A DNA stretch of 64,000 nucleotides from Owenia fusiformis (lineage: Eukaryota; Annelida; Polychaeta; Sabellida; Oweniidae): positions 5,511,169-5,575,168 of the forward strand of contig CAIIXF020000010.1 in assembly GCA_903813345.2 (NCBI GenBank). The letters are read 5' to 3'. A program made the position numbers and the translations under genes. Position 1 is the stretch's first letter. Every line of letters starts with the position of its first letter. Shown here piece by piece: positions 1 to 11,083 of this stretch. The notes below the pieces were generated by a model, which was not told the origin of the DNA, ran no database searches, and was given only the letters and a program-made list of their open reading frames with translations.

Positions 1-283
1 CCTAGGAAAAGCCATAGAAATATTAATAAGCATGTATAGTCTATGTACCATATATCTACAGTTAAATATGATGTTTCGGAAATCCTCTGGAATCGATTAC
101 TTTTACATAATAATTAAATGAATGAACACCAAGTAGCATTTATTATAAATAAACCTATTCCAATGAATGTTCGAATAAAAATCTAGAGATGCTTTTTTCT
201 AAATTCTTTTAACTTTGATCAAGAATTTGAGTCAGAACTCCTCTATCTTAAATTTCAAGATCGGTGTCTACTCTGGCAATTAC

Positions 284-376
284 CTCAGCACCAGTTGCAA
301 TGTCCTCTGCTGCATCTGACATAACTCCAAGGGTTTGGAAGGCAAATACACACAATTCTCTGGCACACACTGCAGG
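284..376 (-). CDS. PARP8: PARP8 exon 14 (last in window)
   Basis: Acceptor TTCTAG, 93 nt, donor GAG|GTAATT. Peptide PAVCARELCVFAFQTLGVMS then DAAEDIATGAE; PARP8 has CERELCVFAFQTLGVMNEAA. The following exon (…VVDLL… in relatives) is beyond the window; 1-283 is intron 14. Confidence 0.94.
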
Positions 377-3300
377 CTAGAAAACATTTTCAAATTAGCG
401 CAAATGATATGAATATTACAAAATAATTAACAAAATAATTATGGGTAACTGAAGTTAATAGCAATATGTCAATCATACAGATTACACAGACTATATAAGG
501 GTATGGAAGGCAAATACACACAATTCTCTGGCAGTCATACTGCAGGCTAGAAAACATTTTCAAATTAGCGTAAATGATATAAATATTTCAAAATAATCAT
601 TGGTAACTGAAGTTAATAGCAATATGTCACTAATACAGGTTACACAGACTATATGGTTTATACTTCTTGAACACTTCAAAAGTACTAGATACCTGTTTGT
701 TTTAAAAGTATTCACATAAGAAAATAATGAGGAAACGGTATGAGATACCTGCACACCATGTGTGTGCTTGTTTTAAAAACATGCAAATACTTTAGAAAAG
801 ACGAAAGAGGGGGGAATACTCACCTTTAACATTGCACCATTTTGAAAGACATGAGGTTCATCACAGACAACACAATACTCATTCAATGTTGGCACTCTTT
901 GATATGCATATCTCATCACCTACAGTACAGTACAAGCACTTTATGGGACATTCAGTTCACCTATATGAGACCTTCAGCTTTTGATTAAAACTTTATTATA
1001 TAGGCATAAAGCATAGTGCACTATATCTATATAACATTATTTACAATTACATTCCAGTCTCACATGTTTTAACTAATTAAATAATAATAATAAAAAAGCA
1101 CAAAATATACATTTCTTTACATTTCTGTTCATAAGGGGTAAAGTTGTCTTGAGTCTCATGTTTCCGTTTGTGACTATTTCTTAAAATTCGTTAATAATTG
1201 AAAAATATTGGTCTATGGTTGTACCTGAACTAAAAAGCCCTCCTCCATTTGAGGGATTCGCTTGGCACATTTGCCTACTGCAGTAGTACTTGGCTTGAGA
1301 TGTAACTCATCACTCTGTCCAGAACTATCATTTGCTGCTTTAGATGACTTAGGCTTATGTTTAGACTGTTTTCTGTAAAAAATTGTGTTCAAGCAATTAG
1401 ATATGTATAGATGTTTTTAATTTGTGACTTTCTCAAATATGGTATACTGTGGGAGATACTGATATGTTTCAAACTGAAAAAAATTCCCAGAATGCTTACC
1501 TGGATGGTCGAGGAGGAGGTGTTGGTGCAGAATTCTTTGGTTTGGCCCCTTGTGCTGAGGATGCTGGTACAAGATTCTCCTCTTGCATTGAGTCATTCAC
1601 ACTAGAATTAGACATCAAAACTATTTGATCATTGTAATAAGCTAATGAGGTAATAAATGCAAGAAGTTATGGGTGATCCATAGCCCAACCAATCAAATCA
1701 ACAGTTTCTTAAATTCATTTATAGTATGAGCCAATCAAGTTCAAATGGCCCAGCAGTCCAGAGCACTGAACATGCTAAGCTAGACACAGTTGCCATTAGC
1801 ATGACGTTGTGAGTTCCAGAGCTCCTTGCAATTATTCATCAATGACAGTTGACTGGTCAACTATCAGACTTCCTTATTACTCAGCCTAACACATGATGGA
1901 TCCTTGAACCAAATTTGTGTCCCAGTCCTAGTTTACACGTATTAATATGCCTGACCCACCCCATGGACCAACATGGACCAACCCAGCTTGAATCAATGTG
2001 ACTCGCAACCAATCCAGTCCTAGTAAACATATACCTTACCTTTCTGGAGATGTCACCAACAGATTCAGGGCTTCATCAATGTTACCCCTAGCAATCACAA
2101 GAGCATTTCTAGTGACATCACGTGCGAAGCCCATCTCTACAATACTGTTGATGCTTTGTTCTTGTGGTTGATATAACCCGGCAGGACTGTCTATACCTCC
2201 CATATTACCAGGCCTAGGAGAACACAATGAAAACATGAAGGATAGTACCATGTTAATACAAGCTGGAGTTGACATCATTGCTCTTATCTGGGGGCTTTGC
2301 AGTTGTTTGCCATGCAGGTCAAAATATTAAACCTTGCAAAACCCTTGTTAAAAGTATCTGGTTGAATTTCCTTTTTAGAGATGCTGTTCTAAATCTTTTC
2401 TTAATTTGGGGACACAAACTAAAATATATTTTTACATCAGTCGTCATAGCATCGAAAAAACAGATCAACCAATAAGGATAGAGAAACAAATACTGCTACA
2501 CATGACAATTTTACTTACTCAGAAAGAAAGGACTCAAACTTGGCTTTCTTAGACTTGGATGGTGGTGGTGGCTTGACAACTGGCTTTGTTTTTTTGGTTG
2601 ACATGGTTTCGTTACTTATATTCTTCCACTGAGACATTACAAACAACTCCATTATCCTGAAAATGCAACAAAATGTATTGTTTTACATTTCAGACTTTCA
2701 GAACATTTCTAGGTACTTATTTGTATTTTCAACAAATACAATTATGATTCAATTATGAATTTCACATATTAATTCACTACATTAAATCAAGAAATAGCGT
2801 GGAATATTTTTATTTACACTTTAGACATGATATTTTCAGGTATAGTGAACTGAAAACTGGTTGATAGACTCCATGTCACATTTCTAAAATGCTATTACGA
2901 AGCTGGCCCTAGAGAGATATTTTATTTCATATGGCAAGTATATTTGCATTCCGTAGTCTCGTTCTTGTATAACTGGACATGTGACAACCTAAAGATGTTA
3001 ACGTCTTCTGATCATTACTCAATTGATCAGTTCAATTGACTTTGAAATTAGGATCGGCTATGTACACAACAAGTGTAATTTTTCTTGGGGATGATAATTT
3101 TTCAGAGATAACATACTTTTTCACTTGCACTGCAACACCAGACTTCTCTTTATCTTTCATGGAATGCTGGAACACCTCAACCTTAGGCTCTGCAAGTGAA
3201 TATACACCATGGATTAAACAATTGAATTTGGCAGGGATCTCCTTTGTTCTGAAGCCCTCTAGGCACCATACCCAACTGAGAATTTGAAAATCATACTGCA

Positions 3301-6300
3301 TCAACATGAACATTAATTTGGACTCATTCCTGTTCCTGAAAACATGAATTTTACCAGATTTGGTCATTTTTGTTCAAGTATAAATACTTCGAAAGGATTA
3401 TTGATAAAAGTTTACCTGTAGCATCTAGGTACCTAGATAGAGATAGATGAAGACGTATCACAAGTGGTTCATCTCGGACAACTTTCCAAGCCTTCGCTAT
3501 CTCCTCCTAGAACCAGGCAGAAACAGCAATTTAACAAAATACTTAGTCTAGCTACAAGCTCTTGTGACTCCCTCCCCCTCAACACCTTCCCACTATGTAA
3601 GAAGGTGTTTAGTCTAGTAGAGGGAGTGGACACAGAGTCTTGGAGCTAGGCTACAAAATACTCTTTTACAATCTTTATAATGTACATGTATAAAGCTGAC
3701 ATCCCCTCAGCAGTGAGCATCTTAGCATGTGTGGTCTTCACTGCATTTAAACAGGAGCCAAGTGAACAAAGATGCGCTGTGAGGCCCTCATAAATATTAC
3801 AGAGCAAAATGTTTGAACTAACCACTTGAATTCGCCATAATCTTTTCATGACTTATGAAAGAATAGTTATTGGGATGTCAGCTATTACTGTTGTACAGTT
3901 ATACCACATTTAATATCTGTCATTATTCATGGATAATTCAAATGTTTTAAATCAATAGTTAGAAAACAACATTAATATAGCGGCAACTTACATCAAGGAA
4001 TGTCATATCTACCATTAGCTCTACATCAATATCATCAATAGTCCCAAACATTCTGAAAAATAGAGAAAATGATTTGTTCTTGCATTTTTACTCCATATTT
4101 TATGCCCCTTTCTGTACTGCTACCATCAATCTGCCACATCATCCCATTAAAAGGTATTTTTTACATTTTGAAGAAAGAAAGTGGTTTTTAAAAGATTAAT
4201 TAGCAAATATGTTTTGACATATACTCTATTATTTCATGTTCAGAACATGGAAATAACAGTATATTATAACCCACCTTTCATTAATACTTTTGGAACCATA
4301 GAGAAGCTTCACTCTGTCAATATCATCCAACAGCAATGGGTTCTGAACCTCTTCCCCATAGTTCTGCATAAAAGAATTTCACAGCTGAATAAATGTTGAC
4401 AAAAAATAAATTATTCTATTGATCCTTCCCTTCTCTTATCATTTTTGTAATATATAAATATTGGGGGATCGTTTGATGAAAATATTGTTTTGTATGTGAG
4501 AACTGTCAAATATTACACTGACCTACATCGCTGAGTACAGACAAAACAAAAAATGCAAAATGAACATTTTCCAAACTGAAATTGTCTTTCATGTTGACCC
4601 TCTCCCGTTTAACTACATTAGCTATCAATATTTGAAGATATTCCCTCAGTACCATGTCTCCGTTTTCATTGTAATAATCATCATAGTCTTCATTCTCATC
4701 AGAATGTTCACTGGACATGTCTGTACAGTCAGTATAGTGGGAGGCTACAGATTCTTTACTGATCATTCTCTCAACTGATGGTGGCTTATAATCTACTTCC
4801 ATTATGTCATCGTCATCAAAGTACGGCAGTGCAATGTTCATGTCCTTGTAGTACTCTATAATGTAAAAGTATATATACATGTACAGTGAAACCTGTTTAA
4901 TCTGAACATGTTTGGCTTACCAGGTGTTAACATTTCAAGTTTTTTCTATGTGTGCTTGTCAATTCAAATCTTGAATTAGAGAATACAAATTTGGGACAGG
5001 GAAAGGTGTTCACAAATAGGGGATAAAAACAATATCTCTCTGTCATCATATATCCTAACTTTACCTTTTATTGACAATAATTTCAACAAACAGTAAATGA
5101 AAAAAGTTCAGACATTCCTAAAGGATGTTAACCAAGCCATATAACTGAAATATTCAGATATTTCAAGCTCTAAAGTCCCATTCTAATTATATACGTACCT
5201 CTAGAAATTCTGTTGAATATCAGTGGGATCCTTGCCCCTATAACCTCTGTATGCTCTGGCCGGTCAGATACAGTGACAACTGTATACTCTATAATTATAA
5301 AATGGCAACCATGTTTTCATATTTCTTAGTCATAAAAAGCTGAATACAAATTTCTATTTTCCCTTATCTAAGCTGTATTATTTCACAGAAAGTTTGTACT
5401 TCCTGGTCAATAGCTCATAGAAGGTCCATGTACTTTATATGTATTCGATTTAAAACCAGTTTTGTAAAAATAAGATTGATGACAGAAATCTTCTTGTGTG
5501 AGTTGTGACATTCATTATGTTTTCTGTACCATGATAAAACTATATTAACATGACAAAATGTCACCACCTAGTTCAAACCTAGTTGCTCAGAATATTATTA
5601 GTTCAATCTTAAATTAGATTTGAATTTATGAGAACTTGTAGATGATTTCGAAAAGAAATTGGTCAATTTGAAGCAAGCGAAAAATACCTTTTGATCTTTG
5701 TTGACCTTGAGAAGATCATTGAAGGTCAAATCTCAAATCTTAAGTCAGATTTGAACTTCTGATAACTTCTAGATGATTTTTTTTTAAATTTGGTCAATTT
5801 GAAGCAAGTTGAAAAAAGACCTTTTGGACCTTTGTTAACCTTATTTACCTTGAAAAGGTCATTGAAGGTCAAATCTTAAATATAAAGTCAGATTTGAACT
5901 TCTGGAAACTTGTAGATGAATTTGAAAAAAACTGAAATCAGTCTAAACAGCATTTGTTAAGTCATTGAAAGTTTTAAGAATTTGTTACAGACGTCAACCG
6001 CCACCCGCCAATTACCAACCACCACCTACCATTCGCCAATAGAAGCCACAAAAATTGAAGACTATAACAATAAAAACTTATTTGTAGCTTTAGAAATGAA
6101 TATCAATTAAAACAGCTTTAGAAATGTATGTTTACTGTTTGGGAATTGGCTAGAATGAGTGAATTTTTTATACATGACTTCATAATATATAATGTTAGTT
6201 TAAGACCCAAAGGTCAATCTCTGTATGACTACTGGATATATCACAAAACATATTATTTCTTACCTGCATAGACATAAGAGGATACAGTATATCACATACC

Positions 6301-7375
6301 TGGGTAGTCATTACTGGACATATTCAAAGTGAATGTCTTCATAGTGTTAATGGAGTTGTACCTGAACATCATCGTCATATCATTTAATTCAAAATCTGAA
6401 ATAAATAAAAGGTCAGTGATTTTGATTTTGATGAGATGAAAACTTGCAATTCAAATTGTGAAGTGAAAAAATGCTGGCTTGTTGTTTTCAAATTTTATGA
6501 TCACGACATGCATAAAACGCACAGTAATTCATGATTGGCATAAGGCTACAATGAACAGTAGTGGAAGCCTTTAAGAGAAGGTAAGGCATGGGTACCCCCA
6601 TGAATGTGGGGTTGACTTTTCCTGTTTTTTCCCACATGAGGGACATGATGATCAATAGCGTTGTCGCGATTAATCGATACATCACGATATACATCGCCAA
6701 AGCTGATTCTGGCGATGCATCGATGTCTGAAACAAAACATCGATGTTTTAAAAAAAATTAATTTGCTAAAAATCACCCTTTCTTATCTGATGCAAATCGC
6801 TTACCTTTCGCATGTCTTATTTCATATTTAGATGTTTTCTGAAATTCTTTCGCTTTAAAACTGTTTCAGCTAGTCGAAATGAACCATTAATCTAAAACAA
6901 TTTACTTTGCTTTCATTTCACCATTACTAGAAGTTCCCGGATGTACCTGCGTACTCTTATTAATTCGTTCTGTTCGGTATTTTAGTGCATTAGCATTCGG
7001 TATTTCAGTGCATTTTTCTCCGACTTTTTCTCGATGTACATCGCGATGTGCATCGATGTTTACTACTGAAAATTGCCGATGCATCGATGTACGATTATGG
7101 CACATCGCGACAACACTAATGATCAATAGACTGAATTCTCAAGATATTCAGTCTAGACTAGGCATCGCATGGGGTCGCATTTTCAAGTAGCTACTTGAAA
7201 GTAAGCTAATGTCAGAATGAATGATGGTGTCTATTGTCAATGATGAAAAAATCAAGGAAAATGAAAATCAAAAATGAAACCAAAACTCACCAACAAATGG
7301 ACAGTTTGCATCAGCCTGTGTTGCATCGACGACAGTCCGGTAATCTAGTTTTATTCTGTCTATTCTTGAAGACAT
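284..7375 (-). CDS. PARP8: PARP6/PARP8-type mono-ADP-ribosyltransferase with a UBA domain, 5' part of gene (exons 1-14)
   Basis: Fourteen exons joined by GT-AG introns give one open frame of 513 codons starting at ATG 7375. Order of parts: an N-terminal region resembling human PARP8 (MSSRIDRIKLDYRTVVDATQ; later a stretch ending IPLIFNRISR), an acidic linker (FDDDDIMEVDY), a block with GTIDDIDVEL (PARP6/8: GAIDDVDIDL), EEIAKAWKVVRDEPLVIRLH (PARP8: EEIAVAWEVIRTEPIIVRLH), PKVEVFQ, a UBA domain at about residues 327-364, a basic/Pro-rich linker, then PTLNEYCVVCDEPHVFQNG and RELCVFAFQTLGVM, the block just before the catalytic ART fold in PARP6/8. The catalytic domain is off the left edge. The family transfers single ADP-ribose units from NAD+ to proteins. 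The cysteines C466, C469, C486 and C491 are kept. PARP6 and PARP8 are vertebrate paralogues; the N-terminus looks closer to PARP8, but this may be the single pre-duplication orthologue. Confidence 0.93.
498..655 (-). pseudogene. Tandem duplicate of the 5' part of PARP8 exon 14 (dead pseudo-exon)
   Basis: The stretch 330-497 is repeated at 498-655 with few changes. Each copy holds about 38-40 nt of exon 14, the TTTTCTAG acceptor and about 120 bp of intron 13. In the outer copy the exon reads CCT GCA GTA TGA, so use of that acceptor would put a stop in frame. Confidence 0.8.
824..919 (-). CDS. PARP8: PARP8 exon 13, pre-catalytic Cys block
   Basis: Acceptor TGTAG, 96 nt, donor GTGAGT. Peptide VMRYAYQRVPTLNEYCVVCD then EPHVFQNGAMLK is nearly identical to PARP6/8 and gave the gene its identity. 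Confidence 0.95.
1225..1372 (-). CDS. PARP8: PARP8 exon 12
   Basis: Acceptor TTACAG, 148 nt, donor GTACAA. A basic linker (KQSKHKPKSSKAAND) ends in CAKRIPQMEEGFLVQ, matching PARP8 CIPVRDRGFLVQ at the start of the conserved C-terminal half. Confidence 0.9.
1500..1601 (-). CDS. PARP8: PARP8 exon 11, linker
   Basis: Acceptor TTCTAG, 102 nt, donor GTAAGC. Ser/Glu/Pro-rich peptide (SVNDSMQEENLVPASS to SAPTPPPRPS); no domain seen. Phase 2 at both ends. Confidence 0.85.
2040..2213 (-). CDS. PARP8: PARP8 exon 10 encoding a UBA domain
   Basis: Acceptor CTCCTAG, 174 nt, donor GTAAGG; phase fits exons 9 and 11. It encodes a three-helix UBA domain: helix 1 SINSIVEMGF (the MGF loop, residues 336-338), helix 2 DVTRNALVIARG, helix 3 NIDEALNLLVTS. 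UBA domains usually bind ubiquitin, so the enzyme may be steered to ubiquitylated targets (inference). I see no UBA at this place in vertebrate PARP6/8, where the linker is low-complexity. Confidence 0.92.
2519..2656 (-). CDS. PARP8: PARP8 exon 9, basic/Pro-rich linker
   Basis: Acceptor TTTCAG, 138 nt, donor GTAAGT. Starts KIMELFVMSQWKN, as PARP8 KIMQTFVSQQWKQ, then a disordered Lys/Pro run (KTKPVVKPPPPSKSKKAKFE). Confidence 0.9.
3117..3189 (-). CDS. PARP8: PARP8 exon 8
   Basis: Acceptor TTGCAG, 73 nt, donor GTATGT. Peptide EPKVEVFQHSMKDKEKSGVA then VQVKK matches PARP6 PEPSIEVFQPSNKEGFGLGL, QLKK. Confidence 0.9.
3416..3506 (-). CDS. PARP8: PARP8 exon 7
   Basis: Acceptor TTCTAG, 91 nt, donor GTAAAC. 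Peptide EEIAKAWKVVRDEPLVIRLH then LSLSRYLD matches PARP8 EEIAVAWEVIRTEPIIVRLH and SLTQYLN. Confidence 0.92.
3544..3653. mobile_element. 110-bp hairpin MITE, 9-bp TSD (Mutator-like?)
   Basis: Ends TAGTCTAGCTACAAG and CTTGGAGCTAGGCTA are inverted; the whole element folds back on itself (CTCAACACCTTC / GAAGGTGTTTAG). Flanking direct repeats CAAAATACT at 3535-3543 and 3654-3662. It lies in PARP8 intron 6. The 9-bp TSD suggests Mutator-like mobilisation. Confidence 0.75.
3992..4052 (-). CDS. PARP8: PARP8 exon 6
   Basis: Acceptor TTTCAG, 61 nt, donor GTAAGT. Peptide MFGTIDDIDVELMVDMTFLD matches PARP8 EYGAIDDVDIDLHIDVSFLD, one of the best conserved blocks. Confidence 0.92.
4275..4363 (-). CDS. PARP8: PARP8 exon 5
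   Basis: Acceptor ATGCAG, 89 nt, donor GTGGGT. Peptide NYGEEVQNPLLLDDIDRVKL then LYGSKSINE aligns with PARP8 HPQLEADLSAVREIYGPHAV. Confidence 0.85.
4653..4855 (-). CDS. PARP8: PARP8 exon 4, acidic linker
   Basis: 203 nt, peptide EYYKDMNIALPYFDDDD to DDYYNENGDM, rich in Asp, Glu and Tyr, like the DSEGDNDSEEFYYGG region of PARP8. The donor ATG|GTACTG is weak but is the only one that keeps the frame into exon 5 (NYGEEVQNP; PARP8 NYDGELHKHP). The frame stays open past the donor to about 4509, so intron retention would extend the protein. Confidence 0.78.
5199..5288 (-). CDS. PARP8: PARP8 exon 3
   Basis: Acceptor TATAG, 90 nt, donor GTACGT. Peptide ends GARIPLIFNRISR, matching TEPIPVIFHRIAT of PARP8. 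Phase 1 at both ends. Confidence 0.85.
5625..5940. repeat. Internally tandem dispersed repeat in PARP8 intron 2-3
   Basis: Two to three units of about 120 bp built on AAGGTCATTGAAGGTCAAAT, GTCAGATTTGAACTTCTG and GGTCAATTTGAAGCAAG. The same family occurs inverted at 17335-17570. Confidence 0.7.
6300..6395 (-). CDS. PARP8: PARP8 exon 2
   Basis: Acceptor TTTCAG, 96 nt, donor GTATGT. It completes the split Asp codon from exon 1. Peptide DFELNDMTMMFRYNS then NMSSNDYPG; PARP8 has DFRYSDSTFTFTYVG and SEDYPD at the same places. Confidence 0.85.
6656..7118. mobile_element. 463-bp non-autonomous hAT-like element
   Basis: Ends TAGCGTTGTCGCGAT and ATCGCGACAACACTA, flanked by 8-bp direct repeats ATGATCAA (6648-6655, 7119-7126). 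The body is rich in CATCGATG-type palindromic words. It sits in PARP8 intron 1 and has no transposase. Confidence 0.88.
7291..7375 (-). CDS. PARP8: PARP8 exon 1 (start codon)
   Basis: ATG at 7375 is followed by 28 codons plus one base, then donor GTGAGT (7290-7285). The peptide MSSRIDRIKLDYRTVVDATQ parallels the PARP8 N-terminus (M-x-SRQERIQKDIDVVIQ), which supports this start. Confidence 0.85.
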
Positions 7376-8066
7376 TTTCAATTAATCTTAGTGCAAATAT
7401 AAGCTTATATATTGTATAATTTGAATAAAGCATGTAACATTTTCATATCATGCAGAATATTTTATTTACTTCCGTTTAAAATGTCCCGGATGAGATAGAA
7501 GTCGCTATAGCGAAACGACTTTCTTTATTTTCGTAGTTCTCTTTGAGAAACCGGGAATTTTCAGCGAAATTCAAGAGGCAAACTTGTTCATTTACCTTTG
7601 TGAGTGGGTAATTTGGTATTTCTTCACCCTCAATATGCACATTTATTTAAATAACTAACATGTTGTGTCTAACTAGGTTTTCTGTACAGCGATCAGCTAT
7701 CAAAAGTCTTAGATAATTCACTCAGCATTTCATTTGCTGAAAAAACTCATGTCCTTACTTACAGTGCTGGTATATATTAATTGATCAGTCGTTTAATTGG
7801 CATATTTTCTTGAATTTTAACATTTAATGTCCTAAACTCCCACAAACTGCAGAAAAGTATACCCCTTAAATCATATTTACCAAATTGAGTGTCTCCAAGG
7901 CTTCACACCAGCGTATGCATAATGCATTTGTCAAAAAAATTAAGTAATCTGATTGGTCTAAACTTTGCTGCACATGCGCACAATGTGTGCCATGTTTTTT
8001 TCTAGTGATTTCGTTTCGTTTCTTGGAGTTTGCATTTCAGTGTAACTTCCGCAAAAATGGCGTAGA
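7376..8066. promoter_or_regulatory. Shared upstream region between two divergent genes
   Basis: About 0.7 kb separates the PARP8 ATG (minus) from the first plausible ATG of the plus-strand gene (8067). No TATA box stands out. It is called a likely bidirectional promoter from the head-to-head layout only. Confidence 0.35.
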
Positions 8067-8083
8067 ATGGACAAAATTAACAG
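8067..8083 (+). CDS. Possible first coding exon of the plus-strand gene
   Basis: ATG GAC AAA ATT AAC AG followed by GTAAAA. An upstream ATG at 8057 is followed at once by GCG TAG. If joined to 8674-8726 it reads MDKINRQLNLPPQSRNIEKA, but I could not link this in frame to the exon at 15925, so it may be an alternative or non-coding first exon. Confidence 0.25.
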
Positions 8084-8673
8084 GTAAAATCACTTCGAAA
8101 TTTCAAGAGAACTTTTTACTTATAATAGCAAAACTTTTGTTTTATTTGTGCATTCTATCTATCAGATAAGAGTTTCAGGGGTATGTAGGCAAATTCATTT
8201 TGGTAGGAGCACTCTGTTTAGTTTGAAAACGCACCCTGTATTATTATATATCAGCACTTTACTCGAGTCTCTAGCTTACAGCTAGACGAAACTTCATTGA
8301 TTTCGTATGTACTGTGCTACACGCACCTACACGCACCTAAAACTCATTTTTAATAAATTTTATAAATATTTTTAAGAATATTAATCATATTTAGGATGAA
8401 GCGTTGCTTGTTTGGATTAGATATTTCAAAATTTCATTTCGGAGTTTGACACATGGTGAAATTTTCTCGCTGTAGCTAAAAATGGCTTCCGGTTCTGGAC
8501 GTGAATAACATTTGAAATTATTCTCGCTTAAAGAAATCAAATATAACAATAGATTCAGACGGGGATGTGAGCTGATGTTCTTCAAATCTATACATACAAA
8601 GGTATATTTCATATTATTATGCCATATTTACTGTGCGTGTGACACAATGATTTACAATATTTATAATACTAAG

Positions 8674-8726
8674 GCAGCTCAATCTTCCTCCTCAAAGCCG
8701 GAATATAGAGAAGGCTTTGGACCGAA
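8674..8726 (+). CDS. Possible exon, plus-strand gene
   Basis: Ends in a strong donor (GAA|GTAAGT). The upstream AG lacks a pyrimidine tract. Two frames are open: QLNLPPQSRNIEKALDR and AAQSSSSKPEYREGFGP. No family recognised. Confidence 0.25.
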
Positions 8727-8737
8727 GTAAGTCCTTA

Positions 8738-8974
8738 CAGTTGGGGACAAAAATAAATGACAGGTCGATTTTCGATCACCATTTCCTAATTATGGTGGTC
8801 TGAAAGCCCATAATTTCCAATATTGTCTAGATATATATCCCTTAAAATTTGTATATTTTACATTTTGTATAATCTCATCCACTGATGTATGGCCTCTTGT
8901 AAATTCTCTTATTTTTAACATGGGAAATCCTCACTTCAGCAAATCCACCTGTCATTTATTTATGTCCCCAACTG
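8738..8974. mobile_element. 237-bp Tc1/mariner-like MITE
   Basis: Inverted ends of about 34 bp (CAGTTGGGGACAWAAATAAA, then TGACAGGT) flanked by TA dinucleotides at 8736-8737 and 8975-8976. No coding capacity. Confidence 0.88.
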
Positions 8975-9433
8975 TAGCTGCAGTCTATTCTGGCTAAACT
9001 ATTCACTATAATTGGATAAGGAAAAAAAAGCACTGTAGGATAGAATCTTAAAAATGCCTAAATGTATACTACTGCCCTGTCAACCTTCACGCATCGCATT
9101 AGGCGTGATTGTCACGCGACACGCATTTGCTGGAAAAATAGAAATCACGCATCAATTTAGCGTGTATGATCAAATATCATGCAAATCAAGCATTTTGTTG
9201 AAATTTTTAAAAATCGTTTTTTGTGAAATGCCGACACGGTAAAATACTGAATGGCGAAAAAAAGCGAACGCATTCCGTTCGGTCTTTGCACGTGATTGCC
9301 GTTTATGTCACGCATTTGGTACAATATATGTGTATATAACATGCATTTGTTTCGAAAGTATTCACATCTACCCTGATTCAAACAACCCTACAGAGCAAGT
9401 TTATCCAAAATGGTAGTAATCCAACCACTACTT

Positions 9434-11083
9434 CAGGCCCGTAAGACACTTTTCTCCAAGGGGGGTGCGGTTTTAAATAAAGAGAAAATAAAGTTGTCAA
9501 TTTTTTGCCCCGTAAATCAAATTGCGGAAGTCAAAGGGGGGGGGGGGTCAGTTACTCCCTATATTGGGGCCACTCAGCTTATTTTGTAGTATCTTACAGT
9601 ATTGTTTTCATATTGTTTTTAGACTAAATATTGTATGAACAATTTGGAGAAACGCTGTAATATGGGGAGGGTGTACTCCAATGGCATAAATGCCCGAGAA
9701 CTTTTACCAAATCAAGATCACATTTAGTGATTTCTGGACCCTTTCAAGGTATTTTAATTGAAATAGAATCTATTTATAAGAAATTCAGATTGTTTCAATC
9801 ATTTTCTTCTTAGGGGAGCGAGGGGGCAGCAAGGAAAATTTTACTAATTCAAGATGCTGTCTGGTTAATTCTGAGCACTTTTAATGTGTTTGAGTAAATG
9901 AATGCTTTAGTTTTTGGGCGGGGCTGCCAGAAATTTTTATGATTTCATAATGTCACTTGGTGACTTCTAGGCACTTTTAAAGTGTTTAAAATTAACAAAT
10001 GCAACTTCCAAACTTGTGAGGAGTGACCCACTCCCCCTAGAAAAATTTACACTTTTGAGATCTTATTAGGTGCTTTCTGGGCAATTTTAACGTGAATGAG
10101 TCAATAAAAAAATGTGAATTTTTTTTCAAATTCTTTATGGGGGTATCAAAGAGAATGAGAGGGTGAAGTGGGATGGAGTGCCAGACGGGGAGCAAAGGTT
10201 TGTCCCCCAGAAACATTGACCATATCAAGGTGCCATTTGATGATGTCTGAGACAATACAAGAAATTCAGAATTTTCTCTATTGTTTGGTAGGAGATGTGA
10301 GGGGTGGCCAACTCTTCTAGGAAATTTTACAATTTTAAGATGATATTTGGTGCTTTTGGGCACCCTTTAAGTGTATGAGTCAATCAATAAAAAACAATTA
10401 CATTTTTTCAATTTTGGGGGGTTGTTAAAGGGGGGGGGGGGGGGTGCCAGAGGGGGAGGTGGGATTAGGGTGCCAGAGGGGAGCAAGTGTTTGTCCCCCA
10501 TATCTGCCCCCCAGAAACATTGACCATATCAAGGTGCTATTTGATGAAGTCTGGGCACTTTAAAAGTGTCTGAGACAATGCATGAAATAAATTCAGAATT
10601 TTTGTCAATTGTTTTGTGGGGGATGTGAGGGGTGGCTTACTTCCCTGGAAAATTTTACAATTATAAGATGTTATTTGATGCTTTCTGGAAACTTTCGAAG
10701 TGTATGACTCAATAAAAAATTTGAAAAAATCACAATATTTTGGGGGATGTTAAGGGGGAAGGGGGAGGTGGGGGAGGATGCGAGTTAGTGTTAGTCTCCC
10801 AGAATCATTGACTATATCAAGGAGCTACTTTGAAAGTGTCTGAGACAATACATAAAATAAATTCAGAACTTTACCATTGCATTGAGGGGGGGGGTGTGAG
10901 GGATGGCCCACTCCCTCTAGAAAATTTTACAATTTTAAGATGCTATTTGGTGCTTTCTGGGCACTTTAAAAGTGTATGAGACTATGAAAAAAATTACAAA
11001 AAAATTATTTTTTAAATTTTTTTTGGGGGGTGTCAAAGGGGGGTGCGGTCGCACCCATCGCACCCCCCCATCTGACGGCCCTG
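9434..11083. mobile_element. 1.65-kb element built of tandem units, CAGG ends, 5-bp TSD
   Basis: Ends CAGGCCCGTAAGAC and TCTGACGGCCCTG, flanked by TACTT at 9429-9433 and 11084-11088. The body is a run of degenerate units about 270-330 bp long, each with AGAAAATTTTACAATTTTAA, GTGCTTTCTGGGCACTTT, GTATGAGTCAATAAAAAA, a G tract, and CCCCCAGAAACATTGACC. G runs up to 15 bp near 10430. No open frame of note. Confidence 0.75.
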
